This document shows, in pieces, positions 34,801-45,933 of a stretch of 64,000 bases of DNA. The stretch is taken from positions 10,076,365 through 10,140,364 of the forward strand of contig BTRK01000006.1 of the NCBI GenBank assembly GCA_036245805.1, given 5' to 3'. Position numbers and translations under genes: made by a program. Each line of letters opens with the position of its first letter. Position 1 is the stretch's first letter. This DNA comes from Pristionchus mayeri (lineage: Eukaryota > Nematoda > Chromadorea > Rhabditida > Neodiplogasteridae). The notes under the pieces are model-generated. The model had not been told where the DNA came from. It saw nothing but the letters and a program-made list of their open reading frames with translations, and ran no database searches.

Positions 34801-36720
34801 TAGATGTGGATTGGCCGGAACTTATCACAGGCATGTTTAAGAGCCCGTTTGCGTAAGAATCGGACAAATATGATGATATTTGGCAACGGCTAAAAAAGTC
34901 AAATCCTTGAAGCTCTGGGGTTTGGGGTTATCTGACACGCTGATGACGATAGGCATATTCATTTGCTGAGAATTTAGCCGTTAGCTCCAGATGGCTTGAC
35001 GTCGAAATCTGCCTTTTTCGCATAAGTGGCTTCCAGAGATCGCTAAAATTAAGCGAAAATGATGTCTGGGCAGAATTGAATGGCGAACACGCCTGTGTAT
35101 TTCATTTTTCATTAATTATTAATATTAATTAATAAAAAATAACTTTTGAACGTTTTAATTGTACCCGGAGAGACTAGCACCAATCTGACCGTAATGACGA
35201 GAGGAATCCAAAAATGTCTTAAAATCCGCGAAAAAAGGTCGCGGTAAGATTTAAGGGATAAAATAGTGAACGTTCTAGCTGGCAAAAATGGCGATACATC
35301 TGATCCTTCCCAGTGATCTACCCCCATCGTTTGGCCTCGGAAGTTCGATCTATCAAAATCGTCCAACAATATCCTCGAGACATCGAATTTATGCATCCTC
35401 CCAATTGGATTGCGCATGAGCCCGAGATAGATGTGGATTGGCCGGAACTTATCACAGGCATGTTTAAGAGCCCGTTTGCGTAAGAATCGGACAAATATGA
35501 TGATATTTGGCAACGGCTAAAAAAGTCAAATCCTTGAAGCTCTGGGGTTTGGGGTTATCTGACACGCTGATGACGATAGGCATATTCATTTGCTGAGAAT
35601 TTAGCCGTTAGCTCCAGATGGCTTGACGTCGAAATCTGCCTTTTTCGCATAAGTGGCTTCCAGAGATCGCTAAAATTAAGCGAAAATGATGTCTGGGCAG
35701 AATTGAATGGCGAACACGCCTGTGTATTTCATTTTTCATTAATTATTAATATTAATTAATAAAAAATAACTTTTGAACGTTTTAATTGTACCCGGAGAGA
35801 CTAGCACCAATCTGACCGTAATGACGAGAGGAATCCAAAAATGTCTTAAAATCCGCGAAAAAAGGTCGCGGTAAGATTTAAGGGATAAAATAGTGAACGT
35901 TCTAGCTGGCAAAAATGGCGATACATCTGATCCTTCCCAGTGATCTACCCCATCGTTTGGCCTCGGAAGTTCGATCTATCAAAATCGTCCAACAATATCC
36001 TCGAGACATCGAATTTATGTATCCTCCCAATTGGATTGCGCATGAGCCCGAGATAGATGTGGATTGGCCGGAACTTATCACAGGCATGTTTAAGAGCCCG
36101 CTTGCGTAAGAATCGGACAAATATGATGATATTTGGCAACGGCTAAAAAAGTCAAATCCTTGAAGCTCTGGGGTTTGGGGTTATCTGACACGCTGATGAC
36201 GATAGGCATATTCATTTGCTGAGAATTTAGCCGTTAGCTCCAGATGGCTTGACGTCGAAATCTGCCTTTTTCGCATAAGTGGCTTCCAGAGATCGCTAAA
36301 ATTAAGCGAAAATGATGTCTGGGCAGAATTGAATGGCGAACACGACTGTGTATTTCATTTTTCATTAATTATTAATATTAATTAATAAAAAATAACTTTT
36401 GAACGTTTTAATTGTACCCGGAGAGACTAGCACCAATCTGACCGTAATGACGAGAGGAATCCAAAAATGTCTTAAAATCCGCGAAAAAAGGTCGCGGTAA
36501 GATTTAAGGGATAAAATAGTGAACGTTCTAGCTGGCAAAAATGGCGATACATCTGATCCTTCCCAGTGATCTACCCCCATCGTTTGGCCTCGGAAGTTCG
36601 ATCTATCAAAATCGTCCAACAATATCCTCGAGACATCTAATTTATGCATCCTCCCAATTGGATTGCGCATGAGCCCGAGATAGATGTGGATTGGCCGGAA
36701 CTTATCACAGGCATGTTTAA

Positions 36721-36964
36721 AGGAGGAGTAAAGGCAAACGCGCGCCCGGTTGAAATATGTTTCAATTAGAGGAGAACTCTCTTCAAGGCGCGTGCTCTCT
36801 CGCGCGTTGCCTGAGCTTTCCCTGATTTGGCTCCCCGCCAACTACCGATAGCTCTGTTGGGAATGGAGATATCATTGTGGAAATTTCGGAGCTTCTTATG
36901 GTTTGGGAGATCTAGGCCGTGCATATGAAAGCTTCAAACATTTAATTTTGCCTTTGCTCCTCCT
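36721..36964. mobile_element. 244 bp TTAA-flanked MITE, inner right-arm copy
   Basis: Same element as 19831-20074 and 38223-38466, flanked by TTAA (36717-36720, 36965-36968). No left-arm unit other than the outermost holds it, so it probably spread within the right array by unequal exchange or conversion rather than by new insertion. Confidence 0.8.
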
Positions 36965-38222
36965 TTAAGAGCCCGTTTGCGTAAGAATCGGACAAATATG
37001 ATGATATTTGGCAACGGCTAAAAAAGTCAAATCCTTGAAGCTCTGGGGTTTGGGGTTATCTGACACGCTGATGACGATAGGCATATTCATTTGCTGAGAA
37101 TTTAGCCGTTAGCTCCAGATGGCTTGACGTCGAAATCTGCCTTTTTCGCATAAGTGGCTTCCAGAGATCGCTAAAATTAAGCGAAAATGATGTCTGGGCA
37201 GAATTGAATGGCGAACACGCCTGTGTATTTCATTTTTCATTAATTATTAATATTAATTAATAAAAAATAACTTTTGAACGTTTTAATTGTACCCGGAGAG
37301 ACTAGCACCAATCTGACCGTAATGACGAGAGGAATCCAAAAATGTCTTAAAATCCGCGAAAAAAGGTCGCGGTAAGATTTAAGGGATAAAATAGTGAACG
37401 TTCTAGCTGGCAAAAATGGCGATACATCTGATCCTTCCCAGTGATCTACCCCCATCGTTTGGCCTCGGAAGTTCGATCTATCAAAATCGTCCAACAATAT
37501 CCTCGAGACATCGAATTTATGTATCCTCCCAATTGGATTGCGCATGAGCCCGAGATAGATGTGGATTGGCCGGAACTTATCACAGGCATGTTTAAGAGCC
37601 CGTTTGCGTAAGAATCGGACAAATATGATGATATTTGGCAACGGCTAAAAAAGTCAAATCCTTGAAGCTCTGGGGTTTGGGGTTATCTGACACGCTGATG
37701 ACGATAGGCATATTCATTTGCTGAGAATTTAGCCGTTAGCTCCAGATGGCTTGACGTCGAAATCTGCCTTTTTCGCATAAGTGGCTTCCAGAGATCGCTA
37801 AAATTAAGCGAAAATGATGTCTGGGCAGAATTGAATGGCGAACACGACTGTGTATTTCATTTTTCATTAATTATTAATATTAATTAATAAAAAATAACTT
37901 TTGAACGTTTTAATTGTACCCGGAGAGACTAGCACCAATCTGACCGTAATGACGAGAGGAATCCAAAAATGTCTTAAAATCCGCGAAAAAAGGTCGCGGT
38001 AAGATTTAAGGGATAAAATAGTGAACGTTCTAGCTGGCAAAAATGGCGATACATCTGATCCTTCCCAGTGATCTACCCCCATCGTTTGGCCTCGGAAGTT
38101 CGATCTATCAAAATCGTCCAACAATATCCTCGAGACATCGAATTTATGCATCCTCCCAATTGGATTGCGCATGAGCCCGAGATAGATGTGGATTGGCCGG
38201 AACTTATCACAGGCATGTTTAA

Positions 38223-38466
38223 AGGAGGAGTAAAGGCAAACGCGCGCCCGGTTGAAATATGTTTCAATTAGAGGAGAACTCTCTTCAAGGCGCGTGCTCT
38301 CTCGCGCGTTGCCTGAGCTTTCCCTGATTTGGCTCCCCGCCAACTACCGATAGCTCTGTTGGGAATGGAGATATCATTGTGGAAATTTCGGAGCTTCTTA
38401 TGGTTTGGGAGATCTAGGCCGTGCATATGAAAGCTTCAAACATTTAATTTTGCCTTTGCTCCTCCT
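38223..38466. mobile_element. 244 bp TTAA-flanked MITE, outer right-arm copy
   Basis: Mirror partner of 19831-20074, flanked by TTAA (38219-38222 and 38467-38470). Confidence 0.82.
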
Positions 38467-38470
38467 TTAA

Positions 38471-39187
38471 GAGCCCGTTTGCGTAAGAATCGGACAAATA
38501 TGATGATATTTGGCAACGGCTAAAAAAGTCAAATCCTTGAAGCTCTGGGGTTTGGGGTTATCTGACACGCTGATGACGATAGGCATATTCATTTGCTGAG
38601 AATTTAGCCGTTAGCTCCAGATGGCTTGACGTCGAAATCTGCCTTTTTCGCATAAGTGGCTTCCAGAGATCGCTAAAATTAAGCGAAAATGATGTCTGGG
38701 CAGAATTGAATGGCGAACACGACTGTGTATTTCATTTTTCATTAATTATTAATATTAATTAATAAAAAATAACTTTTGAACGTTTTAATTGTACCCGGAG
38801 AGACTAGCACCAATCTGACCGTAATGACGAGAGGAATCCAAAAATGTCTTCAAATCCGCGAAAAAAGGTCGCGGTAAGATTTAAGGGATAAAATAGTGAA
38901 CGTTCTAGCTGGCAAAAATGGCGATACATCTGATCCTTCCCAGTGATCTACCCCCATCGTCTCTGTCTCGTGACCTTTCCCCATCTTCTCTCCCCTCGCC
39001 TCCCTTGCCCTCTGGCTGTCTGCACTCTCTCCTCTCTCCCTTGTCTCTCGCACACTCTCTAGCAGCCTCTAGCAATGAATATGCCTATCGTTATCAGCGT
39101 GTCAGATAACCCCAAAACCCAAAGTTTCAAGGATTTGACTTTTTTGGCCGATGCCAACAATTGTCCGATTCTTACGCAAACAGGCTC
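38471..39187. mobile_element. Complete foldback element, right arm
   Basis: Mirror of 19110-19826, flanked by TTAA (38467-38470, 39188-39191). One base in its arm differs from the array units (TCTTCAAATCC where the units read TCTTAAAATCC). Confidence 0.8.
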
Positions 39188-39840
39188 TTAATGATAATAA
39201 CCCAAGTTTTGTGTAATTTTCCTCACTGATGATGGGCTGTAACCATAGTTGCCCACCACTGGCGGCAGATATGACAAGCACTTAGCACCCATGAATTGGG
39301 GGCCATGGGGGTCGCCGCCGGCGTGGGCAACTATGGCTGAAACGTCTCGCTCGATGATGAATGTATGAGTCCCATTGTGAAAAGCGAGAAAAGCGGACAC
39401 CCTGTGCATCAACAGTATTTGGCCGGCATGGATGGCCGGCAGTGAAATCGTTGATGAACTCTTGCGGGTATGATTCAATACTTTTTATTTAATTATTAAA
39501 TTGGAATTCGAAATTAAGAGCTTTCCCGCCTTGTACAGGAAACATTGAACAATAATCCCCACAATTTCAGAAGTTTCCCACATTGGATAAGAATGTATGC
39601 TTCTCGACTTTATGCCTTCAATTGACCAATGACATTCCATTCCGTAACGGATATGTAGTTCAATGTAAGTTCGCGCAGTATTATTGTGCACATGCGCTAT
39701 GTTTGAAACAGCAATTCTGTTTTTTTTTTGTTTCAGTCAATGACTATCAACTTCGAATTGTACATCAATCGAGGGAGTACGAAGACGACGATTGGAATTA
39801 ATTCTCCTGAATGAATGTAAAATCAAAATATTAATATTAA

Positions 39841-40128
39841 AGGAGTGCTCCAGGGAATGTTCACCCACCCATAGTTATAGTGTGGATATTGAAGAGGGCA
39901 CTCACCCGATCAGAAATCTCTTTCTACGAAGTTCCACAGACGACTCTGAGGCTATTTACATACTCGCAAAGTTCATTGACAGCGCAGGGTAGTGACTTGT
40001 TCGTTTATGTTTCACTCGCTCTTCTTATTTCTCACCTCTTTCTCGGGCTAAATTCGCTACAGTTTCCCATTGAGAGCGCAGAATTTTCGTGGTGGGACTC
40101 CCTAACATTCATTCCCCGGAGCACCCCT
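39841..40128. mobile_element. TTAA-flanked MITE, right arm
   Basis: Mirror of 18169-18456. It follows the stop codon of copy 1R by about 40 bp. Just beyond it, TCGAAGACGATGATTGGA nearly repeats the end of the last exon (ACGAAGACGACGATTGGA). Confidence 0.75.
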
Positions 40129-41558
40129 TTAATTATTATCGAAGACGATGATTGGATCTGATTACCGTTACGTTACATAAAAGTAGGAAGAGCATGTAAT
40201 GAATAATGCTTTTTACGCGTTGATATTACAACACACTATCTGAAAAAAAAAATCAACATATTTCTTCAGCGACTTGGCACTGGCCAACAAATCGAATTTC
40301 TTTTAACTTCGCCAATAGGTAGTACTCGATGAGGGAAACATACGAGTATCGCCAGAATTCCGATCCGCATCCGCGCGCGCGGCGGCGCGGATGTACATAA
40401 AACTACCGTAATCTCGGAAAATTTTTATATCGATTCCAATCACTGCGGCGGTAGGTGGAATAGGTCGGCGAGCAAATTCTAAGACTTTTTTACTTCGAGG
40501 AGTTTTTCGATCAGATTTCATCTACGGCCGAAAATCGATATTCAATACTTTATTTTTTAATAATATTTCCCATGAAAAAAGCATACTTTTTATTTGCTTA
40601 AAAGCTTCTAGAGTTAACAAGTCTTTTTTAATTAAAATATAAAAATTTTAAAAAAAATACACTATATTCGAAAAAGTTTAAAATGTGAGTAAATTGGTAT
40701 TGTGGTGTAAGGAATACTGTAGCCGCCTTTCGCCACCTTTAATATTTTTCAACATGGAGTGGATTTTCTTTTTTTAATTAGCCTTCTCGTAGTCATTAGA
40801 CCACATTTAGCCTTGAATTCATTTCATTTTCGAGAATGCTGCTAACTTTGCGAAAGGCGGCTACAGCATTCCTTACACCACAATTCGAATTTATTTACAT
40901 TTTAAACTTTTTCGAATATAGTGTATTTTTTTTTAAATTACGAAATTAATATATTATATTCGTTGATGCTATTAGAAGATGTGGCACAAATAAAATTCCT
41001 GCTTTTTCCATAGGAAATATTTTTAAAAAAATAGATATGAGACTGGTTGCGTAAGAATCGAACAAAGTCCTAAAGGGTCTGGCACAGCGATTTTTCTAAA
41101 ACTTGAGGAAAGGGGTTCTCGAGGGTGCTGATCATCATGGTCAACTTCATTTTGCACCATCTCAACTGGATGAGCCAGGCTGCATGTAGGCTGCACCTAC
41201 GTGTTCGTCGATAACTCTGCAACCGATTGAGGAATCAACTTCAAATTTGCAGAGTAGGTAAATCTCACTACCATTAATTAGATTTTGCTAATTACTTAAT
41301 TTTGTTAATTATAAAAAATGGGAAAATTTGGATCTAGAATATGAAGATCGGGTAAGGTTAGTGAAATACATATAAAAATGCGCAATTTTGCAAGGATTAT
41401 TGTTCGTACGTACAGTTGGGGAAACAAGCCATTTGTTTTGTTAGAAGGCAGACTACACATATTGTGTCGATTTTTTATATAATTTCCTGCATAGTTACGA
41501 ATTGTTTAACATTATATAGAGAATGTATAGTTAGTAATGCTATAAAATTTCCTTACAG

Positions 41559-42727
41559 CGCTCCAAAGATACGAGAACACTCAAGGTTCATATCAATAAA
41601 CATTTTGCTACACTAGTCGAGATGCGGGTCATACTTCACAAGGCATCGCGCAGAAAACATTTCGAAATTCGCAAATGCGAAGAATGCAGGCAGGTATGTT
41701 ATTGTTTATCCGTCCGCAAAATAGTGTTCGAAGGAACAATCGTCTGACTCTCTTCAGTTTGCACGCTCTCTCGTCTCTCTGACCGACGAGAGAGCGCGCA
41801 AACCGAAGAGAGCCAGACGATAAATACAAGTACAGCATCATTTTACAGTCCTGCAATCAACCTGTACAATGTTACAAGTTGGAGCTGAGGGGTCGGAAAT
41901 ATGACAGAGAGAAGAAGGATTTCCTAAAAAAATGCTTCGGTGAAAGAATCGAGCAAGTTTCGATCAATGCTGGAGATAGCTCAAATTCGCTCTTCAAAGA
42001 AGCGTCGGTACTTCTCGAGGCCTTCCAGTTCGATACACTGGATGTTTATGCTAATTTTTACGATGATGAACGATTGTAAGGACGATTTAGGGCGGTTTGC
42101 ATTGAATTATACTATTTTGCAGCGATTTCCTGCTCAAAATAATCCAAAGTCATAAAGTAGACAAACTATCAATAAGAATTGTTGCCACTTTTCGAAAGCG
42201 TACTGCAAGTAAATAACATCTTATGATATTATCTAGATTTATTTTTAAGACGAATTCCTTCTGCTATTGGCCTCCCACGTTCGGTCGATTGAGGTCGTCC
42301 AAGATCTTCGTCCCAACATGATTGGCTGGGGATATGAATACTCAAACTTGGATTGGCCGGAACTCATAGTCAGCATGTTATCGAGAAAGGTAGACATTCT
42401 ATGCATACACAGCCCCTGGTTGTACGGCAATGCAATTGTTGAGGAGCTCTTGCGGGTGAGAGTCCAGCCCTATTTGTTATAATTCCCCCAAATTTCAGAG
42501 GGTTCCCGCATCAGATAACATTGTATGGTTCTCTACATCATCACATCAACTCGCTAACGATGCTTCATTCTGTAACGGATATCTAGTGCAATGTAAGCAC
42601 AATGTCCACATTGATCAATTTTTTGGGGGCATGTACTTATGTTGAAATAGCAATTTTTTCAGTCAAGGACCATGGACTTCGAATAGTACATCAGCCGAGG
42701 GAGATCGAAAATCGAGATAGGAACTGA
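41559..42727 (+). pseudogene. F-box-like gene copy 3L, exons 3-8
   Basis: Exons: 41559-41693 (KVHINKHFATLVEMRVILHK), 41849-42075, 42123-42208, 42250-42455 (DWPELIVSMLSRKVDILCIH), 42499-42592 and 42663-42727 (ends REIENRDRN, stop). Splice sites are normal and the exons are open. Exons 1-2 are missing because the IR1/IR2 junction (41429/41430) lies just upstream. A hairpin MITE (41732-41820) sits in the intron between exons 3 and 4. As it stands it has no start. Confidence 0.75.
41732..41820. mobile_element. Hairpin MITE, CTCTCTTCAGTTTGCACGCT family
   Basis: TCGTCTGACTCTCTTCAGTT and GCACGCTCTCTCGTC pair with the inverse after a short loop (TCTCTGACC). Family members are at 47133-47215, 51920-52008 (mirror), 53695-53786 and 55171-55258, with diverged ones at about 42884-42945, 53536-53630, 56888-56953 and 28441-28510. 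No coding capacity. Confidence 0.8.
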
Positions 42728-43212
42728 TTAGCATCCTACTTTGCAGAAGCGCGAATATGAAATGAATAAGACTAATGGCGCATTGATATATCACGAAGAT
42801 CGTATTGTTATGTTTTGCTGTAATCAATCGATAAATAAATCTGAATTGTAATTTACGATGCACTCGGGACACAAGACATGAGCAATGGTCTCGCTCTTTC
42901 CAAATCACACACTCTCTCATCGGTTAGAGAGACGAGAGAGCATGCCTCTCTCTTTGCCACACCTCTTATCGCCCGATAGCTCATTCTTTTCACTGCGCGT
43001 GAGTCAGAGTACAAACAGAATCGATAGAATGAGCGTTTTGAGAGCGCATATTCGTTTCTTATTAATATTTCCCGCATCTTTCGATTTAGAAATGGGCGTG
43101 CGTTTCTCTTCTTGCATTCGTCGACCTCCTCGAGAAGTGGAATCAGAAGCCACTCCATCAGGTTTGCTCTAATCCTGCCATTAGTATCTTTCTGTATCGG
43201 TAGCATCCTTAC

Positions 43213-43344
43213 TAGGGTTTCCCCTTTTGGGTATTTCGATTTTCGGGTAGGTTTCAGGGTCGCGAAATATCATGTCATTTCGAGAGACATGCGCCCAAAA
43301 ATCAGGCGCCTGAACGCCCGAAACGTCTGAAAAGGGAAACCCTA
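43213..43344. mobile_element. 132 bp hAT-type MITE
   Basis: Inverted ends TAGGGTTTCCCCTTTTGGG and the inverse of TAGGGTTTCCCTTTTCAGAC, flanked by an exact 8 bp repeat ATCCTTAC (43205-43212, 43345-43352). Eight-base target duplications and YAGGG-type ends are characteristic of hAT elements. Mirror copy at 50396-50527. Confidence 0.82.
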
Positions 43345-43675
43345 ATCCTTACACGATGCGTGCATTTTCTTGTATCGCTACGCCTTGTCACTTATCTCGC
43401 TTTGACTCTCCATTCAGCTAGATCTATGCTCTTTCTGCCTTTTTCACCATATCGTTCCCCATTTAGACGTGAGCTCCAGTTACTCTTCTTGTCGCCGGCT
43501 TCAATCAGAAATGGAAGTAGAAGCGACTCAGTCAACTTATCTCTCCCCGATTGAACAATTACCGCTTGAGATCCAGTGGACGATCTTCGAATTGGCTATC
43601 GAATCACTTTTCAACCTCCGTCTAGTAAGATTTTTAAATGTTAAAAATGTTAATAGTAAAACTTATTATTCCTTA

Positions 43676-45020
43676 AGGGGTGATCCGGGGAATTTTCAGT
43701 CACCCATAGTGGATGAAATAAATGTCACTCACCCGATCAGAAATTATTTTGTACGAAGTTCTGAGCCTTATCGGAGGGTCGGGTCATGGTTGATTCAGTT
43801 TCACTTGCTCCACTTAAAACTCGCCTCTTTCTAGGGATAAATTCGCTACAGTTTGAGAGCGCAAAATTATAAATTTTCAAGGTGGGACGCCCTAGCATAT
43901 ATCACGCACCTGCGTGATATATGATAGGGTGTAGCGTGATATATGCTAGGGTATTCCCCCAAAGTCTTATTGTGTAAATTTCATTTTGGACTTCATGGCA
44001 CCGGGTCGGATCTATGCATCACTCACCTTGAGAGCAGTTTTCTCGGTTTCAGTGACAGATGGAGCAAAATTGACCTCTGAATGACCCCGATTCATTTTCC
44101 AAGCTCTATCGATCTGTTAGGATCATTTTTTCTGAATGTGAAATTTAACCACGCTACATTCAAAGCGCCCTCCCATTACATCCCACCCGGGTTCGATTCC
44201 CGTACGTGACACCGTCTAGCAGTGTTCTCCCGCGAGCCCAGTCTCGAAGGCGGGATGTACCTTTACCTTTACCTTTACATTCAAGATCAATTTTCTCGAA
44301 AAAAAATGGAAAGGTGCAGCTAAAATTTTAATAGCGCATGCATCCGAACGAGAGCTGCCGTATGAGATGCTGGCGCCGAAAATACGGGCACGGGTTTGAA
44401 ACTTACGCCAAGTAAACTTTCCCCGTTTGAACTTTCTTTTCCACAGTCAATTGTCAATTACACCGCTCTCTTCTGAGCATGCGGCCAAGAATGATCGTTG
44501 TTCCTCCGAATTGTCTGTTGAAAATAAAGTTCAAACGATCCGAGAAAGTTTACATGACGTAAGTTTCACAGCAGTTTCCGTATTTTCGGCGCCATCACCT
44601 CATTCGACAGCTCTCGTTCAGATGCATGCACTCTCAAAATTTTAGCTGCACCTTTCCATTCGTTTTCGAGAAAATTGATCTTGAATGTAGCGTGGTTAAA
44701 ATTCACATTCAGAAAAAAAGATCTTAACAAATCGATAGAGCTCAAAAAATGAGTTGGGGTCATTCAGAGGTCAATTTTGCTCTATCGGTCACTTAAACCG
44801 AGAAAACTGCTCTCAAAGTGGGTGATTCAGAGATCCGACCCGGCGTCATGAAGTCCAAAATGAAATCTACACAATATGACTTTGGGGGAATGGCAGACAT
44901 TCCTCAGGATGCCCAAATCCGGTTAGCACTCATTTCACGATTTTCCCTCGATTCCCAATAATGTCTAGCTCGATTCTCTCATGAGGGGCGTGATATTCCC
45001 TGGAGCATCCTTTTAATAAT
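43676..45020. mobile_element. Composite insertion in intron 1 of copy 4L
   Basis: Opens with TTAAGGGGTGATCCGGGGAA and closes with TTCCCTGGAGCATCCTTTTAA, the ends of the MITE family at 18169-18456. Inside are a palindromic GCATATATCACGCACCTGCG repeat (about 43895-43950) and a foldback at about 43954-44891 whose ends read ATTCCCCCAAAGTC. That foldback holds a SINE (44164-44276). This explains the unusual 1.4 kb intron. Mirror copy about 48720-50064. Confidence 0.65.
44164..44276 (+). mobile_element. Short tRNA-derived SINE with TSD
   Basis: Contains CCCGGGTTCGATTCCCGTAC, a polymerase III B box, then a short body and an (ACCTTT)n tail. It is flanked by the direct repeat TACATTCAA (44155-44163 and 44276-44284). 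Same family as the copy at 3973-4205 but shorter. Mirror copy at 49464-49576. Confidence 0.78.
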
Positions 45021-45239
45021 AATCGCATAATTATAATCGATAATTGTTGTCATTACAGACAAGTCGGACTCTGCGACGCCAAGTCGACCGATTTGCCACT
45101 CAGTCTGCGATTGAGTGTAGCAGATTAACTTTTGCGTGTGACCTACCTTTCACCAAACACTCACGCCAACAACGTGGAGTTGCTAGAGTATGTGCTATCG
45201 ACAGTAGCCAGCATGATAACTCCTTTAGTGTGAGCTCTC

Positions 45240-45320
45240 ACGGCACTAATGAGAACTATGACGTCGCCATAATAGATCAAAGGTGGCATGACGTCATAGT
45301 TCTCATCTGACCAAGTGCCT
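45240..45320. mobile_element. Hairpin MITE, GAGAACTATGACGTC family
   Basis: GGCACTAATGAGAACTATGA pairs with TCATAGTTCTCATCTGACCA; in the intron after exon 2 of copy 4L. Mirror about 48420-48500. Confidence 0.7.
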
Positions 45321-45846
45321 CTCTCATAGCGTGTGAAACGAGAAACATACGTGCCGATTTGTGTCCACTAATATGAATTTGAATACTATATCAAATGAAA
45401 AATTAATTACAAATTTCTCATTTCAGCGTTCACAAGAGAGGAATTCGCTCAAGATTCATGTGCCCGAACATCTTGCTAAGGTCGCCGTGTTGCGCTTCAT
45501 ACTTTTCATGCCAACCCGCAAAAGGCCTTTCGAAATTCGTCGGTTTAAGGATAAAGAACAGGTATTACTTATCGGATTATGTTCTATACCTGTAAAAACG
45601 ATATTGTGACCCCTTCAACATGGAGTGTGCAATTCGAGTCCAGGTAGTGAGACAGCTACGATGGCACTAGGTCGAATGATGATAACCTTCCTGAGGATAA
45701 CCAAAATAGTAGTAAAGTTGATAAAGTTATGCAAGAGTGTCCATTTTTACCTAGTCGCCTTATTTCGAGACTGAGGAGGAATATGCGTAGCGGTCTCGCT
45801 ACCTAATCTCGAATTGCCCACACACGTTGTAAGCAACTTCGAAGCT

Positions 45847-45933
45847 AGATCGGATGAGAACTATGACGTAATTCCTTCCTTTCATAGGTGAAAGGCGGCA
45901 TGACGTATAGTTCTCACCCGAACTAGTGCAAAC
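45847..45933. mobile_element. Hairpin MITE, GAGAACTATGACGTC family, second copy
   Basis: CTAGATCGGATGAGAACTAT pairs with ATAGTTCTCACCCGAACTAG; the middle contains CTTTCATAGGTGAAAGG. Lies just upstream of exon 4 of copy 4L. Mirror about 47807-47893. Confidence 0.7.

Larger units (their letters stand above)
33449..38959. repeat. 627 bp tandem array, right arm, about 8 units
   Basis: Mirror of the left array with eight units. Exon-6 copies start near 33449, 34074, 34701, 35328, 35954, 36587, 37456 and 38083. Units three and one from the outer end carry the 244 bp MITE. One unit has a single-base deletion (CTACCCCATCG near 35949, others CTACCCCCATCG). Variants such as ACGACTGTG versus ACGCCTGTG differ between units. 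Confidence 0.93.
32021..39801 (+). pseudogene. F-box-like gene copy 1R, split by a tandem array
   Basis: Exons: 32021-32176 (52 residues from Met; IERLPLEIQWKIFEFASE is F-box-like), 32304-32420 (SRTLRRQVDNFAIQ), 32546-32680 (KMHIKAHFVKFFELR), 32894-33123, 33169-33257, 33433-33586 (exon 6, ending at a TTAA insertion), about 39384-39467 (rest of exon 6, IVDELLR), 39571-39664 and 39737-39801 (stop). Junctions of exons 1-5 are in phase. The array, a complete foldback element and a further roughly 190 bp insertion (39192-39383, containing a CATAGTTGCCCACCACTGGC hairpin) separate the exon 6 halves. After the TTAA the frame meets a stop at once, giving a possible truncated protein. Same gene as 1L. 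Confidence 0.78.
30007..41429. repeat. IR1 right arm (giant inverted repeat)
   Basis: 11,423 bp, the inverse of 16868-29300. About 1.0 kb shorter than the left arm because it has two fewer 627 bp units but one more 244 bp MITE. It stops within the copied foldback element at 41429; IR2's left arm starts at the next base. Confidence 0.95.

Noticed and set aside
39188..39225. Spliced-leader-like word (ATAACCCAAGTTTTG) suggesting an SL RNA gene
   Set aside because: Only about a dozen bases resemble SL1; no proper donor or Sm-type site follows, and it lies next to a transposon end inside a disrupted exon.
16868..41429. IR1 as a pure sequencing fold-back artefact
   Set aside because: The arms differ in array length, MITE number and several bases, and the centre is unique. 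An artefact from one molecule should mirror exactly. A haplotype mis-join is still possible and is listed as a check.
42853..43206. 117-residue minus-strand frame and its mirror at 50534-50887
   Set aside because: It runs antisense across exon-1-like sequence and a hairpin element; no recognisable motif.
44164..44276. Functional tRNA gene
   Set aside because: A good B box is present but there is no complete cloverleaf or A box; target duplications and an (ACCTTT)n tail show a SINE.
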